Assembly: GCF_027596085.1 (NCBI RefSeq) | Contig: NC_072471.1 | Location: 5,019,591 to 5,083,590 of the forward strand | Direction: 5' to 3' | Length of the DNA stretch: 64,000 nucleotides | Source of the DNA: Anoplopoma fimbria | Taxonomy: Eukaryota; Chordata; Actinopteri; Perciformes; Anoplopomatidae | Shown here: positions 26,423 through 41,110 of the stretch, in pieces | Numbering within the stretch: the first letter of the stretch is position 1 | How the letters are laid out: each line of letters starts with the position of its first letter | Program-made: the position numbers and the translations under genes | The notes under the pieces: generated by a model | Database searches by the model: none | What the model saw: only the letters and a program-made list of their open reading frames with translations | Told to the model about the DNA's origin: nothing

Positions 26423-29400
26423 TTTCCAAGGCTCCATTTCCAGCACGGCAGGAGAAAAAACAAGAGGAATCAGTTCTAATAACAGGGGAGCGCGGTGAAA
26501 GGTGCCATGATGTAACAAGCTGTAAACAAATACAGTGGAACAAATCACTGTTTGTCTCAACCACGACGGAGAGAGAGCAACTTTCCATCAGACATCAGAG
26601 GGTGTAGGAAGGAGGGAGAAGAAGAAAAGGCTTGGACCTGCATTCATATCACATTTCAATTTATTTTAAATAGAGTCACTAACATCAGGGGATTTACTTA
26701 TGAAGGTGAAGTGAATCTGAGTTCAGTAAAATGATGGTGAACTTTGATATGCAAATTTGTTACAGCTGATCAGTTGCGAATCATCTTGTCAGTATTGACT
26801 TTTGGGGTCACAGACAGAAGTGTAAAGTCAAAAATGAAGTAAGCTATTAAAGTTTACAATGTTTTAAGATATTAGCAAGCCAACTTCCTAACAAACTGTG
26901 TTGTTATGTCAATAAAGTTATTATTACTCCTCAGTTATCTGCATGGAATAGTGGATGTTGTCTCTGCTGAAAGGTGCTTCCCTCAACAGTACATGATCAG
27001 GCAAGTCTATGATTCATCGTTATCTCTCATGGGAATCATGCACACACACTGCAGGAATAAACAACGGAAGAAGAATCCCCATAGAACACAAAGGGGGAAC
27101 CTGACCCGTGTGTTTATTTGTGTGTGTGCAGCGCACATGCACACATGTGTTACTATCCCTTATCGTCATGGACATCCCTCACAACAAGCAGCTGAATAAT
27201 TCAGAGCTACAAAATAAAGCAACATCCTTGTGCATGCTGAAGAATAAATGGCCTCATGAATGATGAACGAGAGTACGACAAACCAAAAGGGCCACTATGG
27301 TGTAAGCAACTCATTTATTTTCTTATGTGACACTGTGTCCCTGTCCATGTGTCTGCATGTATGAACGTCGATTCATCACGCCTCCCCATGTGTGTGGACA
27401 AAGTAGAAATAAGGTGCACACAAACATTCATATAAGAGAATATTATACATTTATTTTCTGTTTCCCCTAGCCGTGAGTTACAGCACATCAAGTAGCTCAG
27501 AGTTGGGCGAAATCATTTTATTTACCACAACAATAGGTCCTGATACTTCAATGCAGAGAGGCATTGCTTATTTGGAACACACTCGCAGATAGGAGAGGAG
27601 AGTGTTATGACAAAATCAGAGCGGAAGAAAACTGTGAAATGGGAAAAGCAGGAGGTAAAAGTAAGCAAGAGAAGATTGGAACTGAAAAGACAAAAGGCAA
27701 TAAGGGAAAAGCAAACACTTGGGCTTATTGAAAGCGCCAAGGTACATTCGCACACAGAGAATCACACACACACACACACACAAGAATGGAGATGTAGCAT
27801 ATGTCTCCAGTAGTGCCAGCTGGAGACATCTGGTGCCAAAACTCCACAGGTCAAACCAAGTGACATGCTCCCCGAGGCGTGGATGAGTGTGTGTGCATGT
27901 GTGTGCGTGTGCCAAATGATTAAAATGGTCATTATGTTTAGTATATAGTATACACATTAGAAGGCACATACAAACACACCGAGCACACACAGATGTATTA
28001 ACATTCACACACAAACACGCACCGTCATCAAAGAATCTAAATTGGACGTGAATTCAAAGTGCAATGTTAACAGAGAATGGGCCAGAATAATGTGTGTGTT
28101 TGTGCTTTAAGTCTTTGTGTTATGAATGATGGAACACAGATGTCCACCAGAGGGGTTGAGAGGAAAGGCAGAGAGAAGAATTGAAGTGTTAACTTCCTGA
28201 CCAGAGGCCAGGCGGCTTCAAAGGAAAGACCCAATAAGACAAAGCTGCTGCTGACTGCAGACTGAAAGAATAACTGACACAAATAAAACACACTGTACTT
28301 TCTTATGATCTCTTATGATCATAAGGCACAGTCAGTTTAAAAAAACAATGAGTGGTAAAGCAAAGCATGTTAAACTATGACTCTCAGTCGGTGGTCATCA
28401 TTAAGCAGCAAGCAATATGGATTTATATATTCAGAAAAACTATTTTTACTGACAGTGATATATAGAGTACTTTTTACTAGTGCTACAAAAGGTTATGCTG
28501 TAAAGTAGAGAAAACGGATTTATAGACTTGATGAAAGAAAACAAAAAAAGAACTTTAACAGACCTTAACTATGGTTCAGTTGTTTTAGCCTCCACCCCTG
28601 CATCGCCCATATATTAGTTCTGTTCTCCGACAAAACGGCAAGACATCTGATCCTCCAGTAGACAATATTTAAAACCTGATGAGTAAGATTTATCCTCAGC
28701 GGACATGATAAAAAGGATTGTTTATCTTTAGAAATAGGCCTTTGCAAAGCCCAGATGATGAGTCTGTTGTGAGACAATGGCCAGTCTGTTGAAATGAATT
28801 TCATTCAGACAGATATTCCCAACAATCTTTTCACTTCATGTGATCTGTATTGCATCTATGTAACTTGTTGGGAGATTGGTTAAGAGGAAGAACGACAGAA
28901 TAACCGGTCTGTTTTTTGTAAAAATGCGTCTTGTTGAAATTCCTCACATAAAGGGATGTGTGTAAAGACCGAAGTAGCAGCTAGAAGAGGAAGTAAAGAA
29001 CTTATCTATGGATCATAATTGAAGGTCAGAAGTTGAGGGAGTATCGCACTGAAGCGATCGCTTCAAATTCAAGAATTTCAATAACAGCCAAAGAGTTGCT
29101 GACCCTCTCAGTACAAACAAACTTGAACTTACTGTGGGCAGTTGCACAATATTTGGAGGAAACACACATGCTATCCTTCCAGTAAATTTCACCACATAAC
29201 TGGATTTCATTATTCAATTCCAAAGAAATAACAATGACTTACATCCCTCACTTTTACAATAACAAACTAAGGAACCCCAGCTGTTTTCAGAATGCGAAAC
29301 CACTCCTCAAATACCCAATCTCAGTCTTCTCTCTACTATTTCTTTTCAGAGTTAGGCAGCTTATTATACCCACAAACAGTCAAAATTCACCACAGAAGCT

Positions 29401-29614
29401 ATGAGATGTATATTACTCTGCAGCGTGTGTTGCAGAGAAGTACTGAAGTAAAACAGTGCCCATCAAGCTGTTGAGTGTTTACTCTGGAATTAACACTGGC
29501 TCACAGCTTCCAATACAAACAGACAAATACAGAAACAGAGATATGATTGTTACACTGGTTGTCCAGCACTGCTCATTAGGCTGAAGAGAGACCCACTGGC
29601 AGGGCCCAATCAAG

Positions 29615-29615
<1 letters not shown>

Positions 29616-29693
<78 letters not shown>

Positions 29694-29721
29694 TGTGTGT
29701 GCGTGCGTGTGTGTGTGTGTG
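29616..29721 (+). repeat. Compound (GT)n-(GCGT)n microsatellite
   Basis: GT units flank about eleven GCGT units at 29651-29694. This is the left arm of an opposed pair with the CA array at 29812. Confidence 0.97.
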
Positions 29722-29810
29722 AGTGTTTGTGTTACTGTTGCATTACAGTTTTCCACAGAAGTCTGTGTGCTCATTAAACTGCCTGTAGAGGGAACAAGAC
29801 CCAGTGGCCA

Positions 29811-29938
<128 letters not shown>

Positions 29939-30319
29939 AAACAGACAAGAGAGAGTGTGAGAGAGAGAAGAGTCAGAGTGCAATTAGACCAAAACACAAG
30001 AAAAGAGAAATAGTTTAACTGCACTAAACAATGTGATCAGGAATACATATTAGGAGGATAGCAGGCTACTGAAGACAGCATAGTCTCTACCGCAACATCC
30101 CATTTGAAACAAAGTTAAATGTCTATTAGATATAAATATAAAATAGGGAACTGAAAATGCATTTTTAGTGCAGATATACCCACAGACATGCAGAGAGAGG
30201 CTAAATCTGACAGTCGGGCCGACCTAAACCCTCTATCAACCTCTTCCAAGACATTTACACCACAGCCTTCACATCAGTCATTGAGACAGTTAAAACAAAT
30301 CACACACAAACAATCACAA

Positions 30320-30334
30320 ACACACACATACACA

Positions 30335-30371
<37 letters not shown>

Positions 30372-30373
30372 AG

Positions 30374-30402
<29 letters not shown>
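30320..30402 (+). repeat. (CA)n array, interrupted
   Basis: CA units with two ATACACAG interruptions, suggesting a duplicated segment. Confidence 0.96.
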
Positions 30403-30404
<2 letters not shown>

Positions 30405-31859
30405 CATATTCAGTTTATCATTCAACACCACTGGCCCTGTCCTCTGGCTCACTGCTCAGACAAACACAGGAGAGAAAAGGGCAACGTCCATCTCTTGTCC
30501 TGACCATCATGACCAAAAGCCTTCAGCAGCCATCTCTGATTTCTCATTAGTGCTCAAAGCAGAATGTCTGCTTGAGAAAAGAGAGGGAAAACAAACAGAG
30601 AGAGAGAGAGACAGGCAGTGTGTTTGAGTGCGACAAGAGTCAGAGACAATCTTTTTTATCATCTTCTGACTGTCAAGCCACTTTCCAACCAAAGAAAAAC
30701 TCATGCATTTTTAATACCAGACCTGATTTTCAACTCTTCATACACTGGGATATATGGGTTTGTGGATTTCTTGGTTTTTATAATCAAAATGACATGCAAT
30801 TTCATTGTAATTGCGGATATTTCCTGAGAATCTGACATAATGCGAGGGACACACACAATGAACTGGGGTGTTTGGACATGTAAATCAAGGAGAAAAATTG
30901 TGTAGCATCTGAGTCACCAAACTATTGTAGGTCACCCTGAGGTGAAGCCAGCCGCAGTGCAGTGTTATTATGCTCAATGTTTGTGGTTTAAATCTTGCAC
31001 AGACAATTGAGGATATTACAATGTCATTGACTTGCAAGGATTAAATGATCCATGCATGAGAAACATTGAGTAAATATACTTTTAATTAGAATGTGCAAGT
31101 TCATTATTTCTTTTTTACTGTGTTCAATCGCCTTAAACACAAAATAAATACATTCAGGAAGAATTACAATACCGTATTGTGATGAATTCTCAATTATATG
31201 GTCTAAATCTTCCTCAAAGTTATTTTTCAAGCTACTGCTATTTACGCATCACAATCTGGGGAACAATGTAATATGTAAGCTGAGAATGGTGTCGAAAAGT
31301 AATTCCTTGGAACGACTTTATTATATTCTTTCACACCATTGTTACAATTTGTAGTCACATCAAAGTTGAAGCCCAATGTTTGCACAGGTTTGGGTGAAAA
31401 AAAAGTAGCTTTCCTAATTTCACATGTAAGAAATGAAATATGCTTCCATCCATTTGAATGGCTTTGAGATATTTGTGAATATTAATTTGACTTCTTTGAA
31501 ACGTACATTTTTGAAAAAGTGATGCCTCTGGAGTCTTTGTAACACAAGCTTGATGAAACAGAAACAATCCATCAAAATATCTTAGTAACAAAGTATACAA
31601 CCCACAACTCAAAATAAGACTATTCAGCTGTATTAGTATAAAGTCTGCTAAAGAGAGGCTAATGCTCACAGTTTATTAATTTCAGTATCCGGCTTAAACC
31701 GTTGATTAGATATAAAATAATCTTTAATTATGTACTCAACAGGATAAGTACAGTGGGTGACATGTTAATGGCATGGTGAACAGACAGCCCCATTGTCATT
31801 TCTGTCACTGGAAGAGGGAGACAGAGAGAAAGGAGAAAGAAGAAAGAGAGTAGAACGAT

Positions 31860-31973
<114 letters not shown>

Positions 31974-32411
31974 CACCCACATGGATGTGGGCTAGAGCCA
32001 GTAAGAACATTTGCTGAACCCATCATTAAGTTCCCTCCCCTTGTGGTTGGTGTCAGGGTCTAGACGGGGAGACAAAGCCTGGGCCTTTCCTCCACATGGT
32101 ACCCAGGGGAGAGGGCAAAGGCCTGGGGGAGAGAGCTGGGGTGGGACAGCCCGTCCTGGGTGACAGACAGGCAGCATGGAGGGAGGGAGAGGAGCCAAGA
32201 GACGCTCATAAGAAGGGATGGGAAGATGTATGAACGTATGGGGACAAAGATGAAACTACAGTATCTGATTAGAACCAGAGAGGGAGGAAGGGGTGCACTC
32301 TTGGCAAGCTGGTGTAAAGGGGGTAATTAGGGAGAGAGACGCACGTGTCCCGCAATGAGGGGGTCCCTTGGGTGGGAACAGCTCAATCAGTAGCCAGCTG
32401 CAGGTATAGGG

Positions 32412-32514
<103 letters not shown>

Positions 32515-32692
32515 AGTGCAGGTGCCAGTGTACAGCTGCACTTTTACCCTTTGCACTCTGACTCATTAATTCTCATGCTACATTAAAGGTTTACTAACAC
32601 ACATACATAGAGACACACACATCACTATCCAATACCAGCTGTGCTAATGGTGTCACTTTCTGTCTGCACATCATATCCAGCATAGACTTTAT

Positions 32693-32807
<115 letters not shown>

Positions 32808-35529
32808 AGTAGATCAAACCAATTTCCTACAAAATAAGCTTATATACTACTAATGCCTGCTTTGCTAAATATATATATATATATTTGGAAGGGAATGGCG
32901 TGGCTGTCTGGATTACATTCACTGGCAACATTTTCCAAAATACACATGGAGGAGTTGTGGTTATGTCGAAAAAACACAGGACTTTATCCCCCCAGACTGG
33001 AGTTTACATCCTGCATACCACGTGTTTTTGAGTTAAGGCAACTAAAACACTTTGCTAAGGTTAGGAGACATTGTAGATAGTTTTTGTTCAATAGTAAAAA
33101 AGTCAGCACTCCCACTCTTGTGATGACCAAGAACATCATCTTTCCTTTAACCAAGTGTTTTGAGTTGCCGAGACATAACCATAAAATGTCTATCATGTTT
33201 AATTGCAAAGTAGAGGGGGGATAAAACAATTGTGGAGTTACATTTTACATGAGCAGTGTGCAGACACATTCAGTTCCATTCATTTCCTTGTTATGTTGAT
33301 TTAAAACATAATCCAGGCGGCATTGCATTTTCTCCTAAACAAATTTGCTAATGTAAATGAGTCGTATATGAACGTAATGTTTAGGAGGCGTGAGCTGGTT
33401 AATGAGGGGTCTCTAGTGGATCCGGTTGGCTCGTGCTGCGCTCCGACAAGGAAAACAGACAGACGCCCGAGAAGACGGAAGGAAGAGAAAGAATGTAGGA
33501 AGAGAGCTGGGGGAAGGGGAGATGCTTGGTTGAACAACAGCTGTTGGGATTACTGTTTTAATAAAATCCGTCATGCGAATGCACTGCTTCATGGCCCCCT
33601 ACAGAGCAGACCAAAAGGCATTGCTGTGCGGAGCCCAATAACCTAACATCACAGTCAGCCCACTAACCCTGGGGACCCGACGCCAGGCACCTCATACCAC
33701 AATGCCAGGCCCCGGATCTCCCACCAGGCCCGCCATGCCTCCAGGCACACCGCATGTGTGTGTCTGTGTGGGTGTTTTACTTATCATCCGCCTATGCATA
33801 TGTTTATATTCTGCATAAGTGAGTTATGGACGTCTAAAAAGAGAGTGTGTAGATGTGCAGAATTGGCTTTTTTTTTTTAACAGCTGTGAGAGCCAGTGCT
33901 GTAAAAGTGTGTGCTCGAAAAGACATATCTGCATGCGTGAGTGTGTGAAAGTGTGTGTCTCTGTCTGTCTGTGAAGAGGGGGGGGGGGATTCATCAGATA
34001 AGCTACCTCATTTGGGCCGCTTCAGGAGGACTGAAAGGAGCTGTGGGGAGGCTTTCATCTCAGAGACGGGGGGAAAAAAAGAGACAGAATCAAGATGGAG
34101 TGAGTGTGAAAGAGGATGAGAAGGCGGGAGAGAGGGTTAAGAAAGTGTGTGTGTGTGTGTGGGGGGTGAAAGGAGGAAAAGAGTGAGATAAAGAATGAAA
34201 GAGATAATCCAAGAGGATGTTTACCTTGGTCATGCTGGCAGAGGACAAAAGGGGCCTCTAATATGTGCTGCCCCCTATAGGGCCACAGGATATTGAGCCG
34301 TGAAAGGGAGAAGTTTATTGAAGAAAAACACACATTGAGGTAATAGTTTGTACTAGGCCCATCACTCTCTCTCTCACAGACAAACCGCTTAATTAAACAT
34401 GAGCTACGCAAGTGCTGTCTGTCTGCCTGCGTGTGTCTGGATATACGAGCATGTGTATCTCGACTTCGCGGAGAGCACAAGGAGGGCCATTTGCAATTCA
34501 AATTCAACATTTAATGACACGGGAAATCATCTGAATTTATTGAAAGCCAGCATGGAGAGGAAAGGAGCTTGTTCCAGTTTCAGATCAAAAATGCATAAAA
34601 TTGCCACCTCTCTTTGCCTGCAAATAGAGCCTTGAGTGCTTTTGATTTTAAATGATGGGCTGTGTCAAGGTGGATGTGTGGCAGACTGATAGCTCGGGGC
34701 TCCCTGGGCGCGATATCAGACTCTATGTATGATGAAGAAAAAAACACAGTTGAGATAATTTAACTCTAGAATTTATTCAAGGAAACTACTGCATGGGCTC
34801 AACTGGGATTGTTTAAGTGAACTAGTCTGTTGATATGCATGTAGCCTATCTAATAGGACCTACAGTGTTTGTGGTGCTTCTGCATATACTGTTGTCTCTG
34901 TTGTCTGGAGATATGCTTCGCCTAGGTCCAAATAAAGCCTCCTCATTTCATTTTGCTTGCTCTTAACCCCATGACCATCAAATACCATCCATAAACATAC
35001 AGTCAGAACTGTAGTCAGAGAAAAACTATTAAGGCAAGAGATCAACTACACATAGAAGCGAACTAAGTAAGGAAATAATGAACAAAGTTCACTAGGAAAC
35101 ATAAAGCAGAGGCGAGCTCAAGCCTCGAAGAGGTTAAGGACATTGAACATCCAATTAATAAATAATATGGTGCAGCAACATCCACCGTTGTTAAAATGCT
35201 GCTCCATGGCAACACTCATGTCCAAGCGTGCTGTTGCCATGCGAGTGCCATCCAAGAAAAACGGTGTTTAAATGAAAGAAAGGAAGAGCGAAAGAGACAC
35301 GAGGTGTGAGAGAGAGAGGGGGGGGGGATAAAAGAGAGGAGGAAGGCAGTATGTTTGCTGCAGTCTGCATCCATCATGCTAATTGGAAATAAACAGGAGC
35401 TCATTGTTTGGAGAGCATTAAATCAACCTCTAATCAAGTCTCCGTGTAGAACGGTGAAGCTTTGCCGCCGAGGACATTTCCCACAGAAATAACTTTAATG
35501 GCCGTAAATCAGGAGGCTTGCGTATGTAT

Positions 35530-35551
35530 GTGTGTGTGTGTGTGTGTGTGT
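35530..35551 (+). repeat. (GT)n array, short
   Basis: About eleven GT units. Confidence 0.95.
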
Positions 35552-36355
35552 GCACGCATCGCCACGTGGCTGATAACCTTTTATATTAGCACAATGGGGG
35601 CTAATTGCGAATGATCTCACTGGTGAGTAATCGGACTGCACTTCTCTCTCCTACACATACAGTATATACATCAAAACCTGAACATGTGTTTGTTGATGGC
35701 CTTTGCTTAATCTCTAATTAGCTGGAGACAAACATTTCAAAACTACTGTCTGATTGAAATGAAGAAAGATAAGAGAGGCGGACGAAATAAGAAAAGAAAC
35801 CTTGTCAATTGAGAAGAAACTGGACGAAATATAGAGAACGAGTGGGAGAGGGACACAGACAGGAATGGTTTTGAACAGGAAACCGTTTTATTCAGAGTTA
35901 TGTGCAGCCTAATACATTTGTATTTATTAGGTTATCTCATTGTATTATTTCCTCACCACGTATTTAATCATGACTTGCATAATGCTTGCTATTTGTGGCA
36001 CTTAAACTATAAACTACGGGCAGTCAGCCGTTAAAAAAGGACAAAATAAATGTGGAAAATAGGAAAGGCAAATGTGCGGAGAGAGAATACTAGCGGCTCG
36101 ACAACACTGGATGCTTAGAGACAGACGACGCAGACAAGAGAGGCAAAGAGAGAGAGACGCGGAGTTGTTGATCTCATTAAGATTAATACAGTCAGACAGG
36201 AAAGCAACCGCAGACAAAGAGAGGAACAGAAACACTGAGGTGTAGCTTTAATGGGATCAATAGATGGGGCATCGGTGCGGGGTCAGTGGCCGTGTCCATG
36301 GTGACCCATCGCTCGCTGGCTGGATGAGTCACACCGGGAGTCATGTCCATGCCTA

Positions 36356-36391
36356 TCTCACTCACTCACTCACTCACTCACTCACTCACTC
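36356..36391 (+). repeat. (CTCA)n tetranucleotide array
   Basis: About nine perfect CTCA units. Confidence 0.97.
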
Positions 36392-37508
36392 ATCCTTATT
36401 TCCTCCTTTCATTGCATCCCCTTCCTCAGTTCATCCAGCCTTTTCTGGTATCTTATTCTCCCTTCATCTGTCCCACTAACTCATCTCCTCTCCCAGTCAC
36501 TATAAAAGCACTTCTCCCCACTACTGGTGACATAACAGCCCTGACTGAGTATGTTGTACCCAAGACAACAAACTCAAAATATACAAAACATCAATAGTTG
36601 TATGAATGTCCAATAACAGTGCACTATGATCATAACACTGAAGGGAGAAAATGTAATACAGCAAGAACGCACAATCACCGCGTATACTTTATTATATCTT
36701 TATGTAGATTTTTTCTTTTTTTTAAGAAAGCTAAATCTGCAGAAACACCTGGTTTTCTCACTTCATGTTTTCCTTTTTTTTTGCCCTCACACCTTTCTCC
36801 CACACAGCCACACTTTCTCCTCTGTAAATACAGTAGTTTGTAACTTGTAACTCGAGTCGACATAAGAGTATAGCCCTCACGTCCTGTTGACTGCATTATT
36901 CACTGCAGCTCCGCAGGGCACGCTGCACACTGTTACCTAACCCTGCCAGAGACACTGTCACAGCACTGAGAGAGAATAACAACATGTGTGAGGCTGGATT
37001 GGAAGGGGGGGCACATCAGGCGATGGAGATGGAGAGAATATGGAGATGAATGGTTTTGTAGAGGAAAAACAGATGAATGAAAAATGAGCAGAGCATGGAA
37101 ATGAAATGGACTGAAGAGGAAAATAGATGAATGAGAAATATGAGGGAACGTGAAAAAGCGTGAGAAACAAAAAAGGGGGATGCAATATGTGACGGGCAGT
37201 ATGGAAGAAGGCAAAATAAATAGAGTCAGGTAGATGCATAAAAGTGAGGACAATTAGAGTGTTGCAAACATCCTTCAATAGAGAAAAAACAACAACTGGG
37301 AATAGTGATAACGTGAGGGCATGCAGGTCTGAAGTCTCACTGAAAATGACGTAAAAGCCGTTGAGAGAAAAAGAAGTCCTTTCGCCTTCATCTCCAATAA
37401 TAGTCGCTCACTTGTGTATTGCACTCTCTGTAGTGAAGCTGCCAGTTCCCCCTCGCAAAACAAAGCCCCAAAAATATCACTGCCAACACATGGCACACGC
37501 ATTTACAG

Positions 37509-37622
<114 letters not shown>

Positions 37623-38376
37623 CAAGCTTCCATAGCTGTGGGGAGTGGGGAGCTCAGCATGAATAATTGAACATTGGGGGGGCTGGCGTCCAAAAAAGCA
37701 AAATGCCAACTGCCAGGCTCATTTTATTTTAAAAGAAGAGGAGCCAAAGGTAAGGTAAGAGGATGAATAAAGTAGGAGGGGAAAAAAAGAAGATACCAAA
37801 GACCCAAAAGACACACAAGCTCAGACTTGTAAAGCTGAGTAGCCCATTAAAACGAGTAGCAACAGCTGCGGTTCACTGCGTTTTGCATCTGCTCATTGGA
37901 CAAACAAAGTTATAGACAACACCAGGGTCACAGGTCGGGGGGGGTCAAGGTGAGGGAGGTTACGGTGAGGGTTGAGGTCAGAACCATTCTGAAAGCGCAA
38001 CAATAGACTGATACTATATGACCTTGGCTGGATAAACACATGCTCCTCATAATTGATCTTAACGCATGGGGGGAAGCCGGCGCTGATGAATAAAGATAAT
38101 GTTATTGTGAAATACTGGAGTCATTGGTTCAGTGCCTTTTGAAGTCTCCAGTCATGGTCTGTAGCAACTGCGGAGTAAATTGATGATGAATGATTCAAAA
38201 TGAAATTACAGAAGAAAAGAAAAGTCTGGTGGCAAAAAGATCCATTAGGGTGGGAGTAAAGGGCGTCAGAATTACAACCCTAATTCTGCCAGCTGGGAGG
38301 TCACAGTCATATTATTCTATCTCCATGATCATGTTGTTGTGTTTTCATAGAAGCATCAACTAACATGCAATACATT

Positions 38377-38377
<1 letters not shown>

Positions 38378-38404
<27 letters not shown>
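38378..38404 (+). repeat. (CT)n array
   Basis: About thirteen CT units. Confidence 0.96.
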
Positions 38405-38408
<4 letters not shown>

Positions 38409-39339
38409 GGCTTTGTTGGCGGTCAGTTTCAAACTCATTAGTCCGTTTCGATAGATAAGAGGCTTGCAGCTGGAAAGCCACGGCAGCGGTGGGGTTTTGC
38501 GGGTTATAAAAGCGATGTAATCTGGTTTTGGGCAATAGAAATCTAAAGGAGTTCAGGGAGGGAAAGACTCACTGATTTGGGGATTTGAATTGGATTGAGA
38601 CTTGTTTAGAACCAGATCTAATGTGGCAAATGGCTGTAATCTGAGGAGGGCGCTCAACGGGAGACAGGGATGCAGCCCACTGGTGACATGTGGTATGTGA
38701 AGCTCACTATTTTGCAGCCTTTGCGCCTGTCTCTTTCCTGGATTCTGTCTGCCTCCAACTCGTTCTCATTTCACGAGTTCTGTCACTAAATCCCACTTTC
38801 TTTTCAAGTGATTTTTCGGGTTTCTCTCCTCATGCCCTGCCTCCATGCTCTCATCTTATTTTTCCACGCTCATCCACACTAGTTTTACTTCCAAACCCCC
38901 TTTTTTTCTCCTCACAGTAATCCTCTCCTCCCGTCCACCCCTCCTCTACTCTTGCTGTCAGATCTCTCTATCCACTCCAGGCAAATTACACTTTTCAGAT
39001 TACACCCCAATTAAAGGCCCCGTTGGTACTCTGTTTGTATGCTGCTCGTCTCTGGAAACAGAAAAATGATCTGTGTGTCTGTGTTAGTGTGTGTGTGTGT
39101 GTGTCTGTATGCGAGTGTGTGTGTGCGTGCACAACAAAAAGAGCCATTTAAAATACTAGCGGCTGATAAAAGCATATGTGCATGTCTGCGTACGTCTAAT
39201 CGCAGACGGCAGCCTCTTGCTAAATCCCTATTAATGATCCTATTTACACTTGTTGCCAGATTGATCAAAGTTTAGCAGTTGTGTGATCCCCGGCCTTTTC
39301 ATCTCAGCTGGTTTTGGGGGTGGGGGGGAGCGGTTGCCT

Positions 39340-39366
39340 GTGTGTGTGTGTGTGTGTGTGTGTGTT
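39340..39366 (+). repeat. (GT)n array, short
   Basis: About thirteen GT units. A degenerate GT run lies at 39084-39126. Confidence 0.95.
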
Positions 39367-40069
39367 AGTCGCTGTGTGTACGGAGTGTTGCAGGGAGGCT
39401 GTTCGTTGGCACAGTATGGGGTAGTTGGCACAAACAAGGGCAGGACGCCATGATATAAAGGCAGGGAGCTGGGTGGTGTTGAGCGCTTTTAAGTAGTGTT
39501 TGTGTCGTGTATGTGTGATGGTGCGAGCTGCTGGCTGAGATCTGAGGGTTGAATAAAAACGGCCATCATGGTCAAGGCCAACAGGTGCTGCAGGACAATG
39601 TCGTATCTTGTGAGGAAGTGAGTTACAAAGATGATGGAGCCACTGGGTTCATAAGGATTTTCTTAACGGTAAATTTACATTTGAAAGTTTAATTTAAATA
39701 ATGTAAAAGAAGCAAATGGCCTATAGTGACTTCGTTTTACCATTCTGTCTTAAATGCCTCCGTTCGTTTATCCTTTCCATACGGATGTCCTTCTCTGTTG
39801 TCTCTCATTCTCTTCTATACAGAGCGTCACTAGCTCACACACTCAGCATCCTCCTCTTGTTTGCCTTTTGCCGACTTTGATTCCCCCTCATCTCCATTTT
39901 TCTGTCCCAATCTCGTCTCTCCTTGCATTGACCCCTCGGGTCTTTGCCTTGTTAATTGTTCCAAAAAGATGGAAACTTAAGTCGCTGTCCCGTAAAATTA
40001 TATTGCACTCATTTGTCGGCCGCCAGAGCATTGGCCCGAAGCAGCACAGACAGAGATGAGGTTTGTGAG

Positions 40070-40097
40070 GAGAGAGAGAGAGAGAGAGACAGAGAGA
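40070..40097 (+). repeat. (GA)n array
   Basis: About twelve GA units with one C interruption. Confidence 0.95.
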
Positions 40098-40739
40098 TTG
40101 CATGGAGAAACACAAACAAAACAGATACGAGAGGCAAAGGGGAGAAAAAACAAAGGGTATTTTAGCTAGAGGAAGAGAGTAAAGATAAAAGGGTGGAGGA
40201 CGGTGGAAAGAGGGGGGCAAGGATGGCCGGGGTGTTTTATGGACCCTCTCTTCCACTCAGACTGGTGGACCATTCATCACCTGGACAGAGGCCCTAACGA
40301 CATACACATACACACCCACGCACATACACACAAATGCACTCACACAGAAACTCTTCCATTGTCTTTATGGTTGTTCATTTTCTGTAAAAGCTTTTTCCCC
40401 TTACTATCTTTGATACACCAGATCCACGAGCAAGTAAAAGCTTGTGTAAACACACCCAGTCACAAACACATCCATGACATATGCAATAAGTCATTTTCAC
40501 AAGACATTCGTGCTTTACCAGTTTAATTGCAACTAGTTTCTACTTGTGTCCTGAGAAAATATTTATCCCGTAGCTTACATCGTTGAGGAATTAATGTTTG
40601 CTGTTTTTTGATTTATCCGAAATATAATTGATGAGTTCAATATTTTATGCAGAGTTTTACGGGAAACTTGAATTGAACAGCGTAGAAAAAATGCTTGCTT
40701 TATTCATTATTATAAAAAAACTATTGGTAAAAGCAATCC

Positions 40740-41110
40740 CTACAGTATGACCTTAATTACATGGAAATCATCACCATTAACAGATGGCCATTAAATCTTC
40801 CAAGTCACGCAATTAATCTAATTCACGATGTGAAAACGTGGAGGCCATCAGGAGAATCTTCCACAGTCAGTGTCTCTTACCCCACAGGAGAGGGAGGAGG
40901 AGATATTTTCCTAAGCCTGCAATGAAATGAACTATTCACTCCGTCAAAGCCTACTCACAGTCCTATTGGCATGCAAATCTGCCACTGATTGACATCAATC
41001 ATCTCCTTTGCCTATCCAATGGTGAGCCTACACTGCTGGAGTTGGCATGGAGCGTTGCCGACTTTGATGATATGATGGTGGCTCATGTTTATGACATCCT
41101 GTACAATGCG
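40740..41110. promoter_or_regulatory. Candidate intronic enhancer with POU octamer and PBX-type palindrome
   Basis: This microsatellite-free island holds a perfect POU octamer ATGCAAAT (40971-40978). Eight bases later comes TGATTGACATCAATCA (40986-41001), two inverted PBX-type TGATTGA half sites. A CCAAT motif lies on each side (reverse orientation near 40965, forward near 41026). TTAATTA, AATTAATC and CAGATGG motifs lie upstream. This is motif content only; conservation was not tested. Confidence 0.3.
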
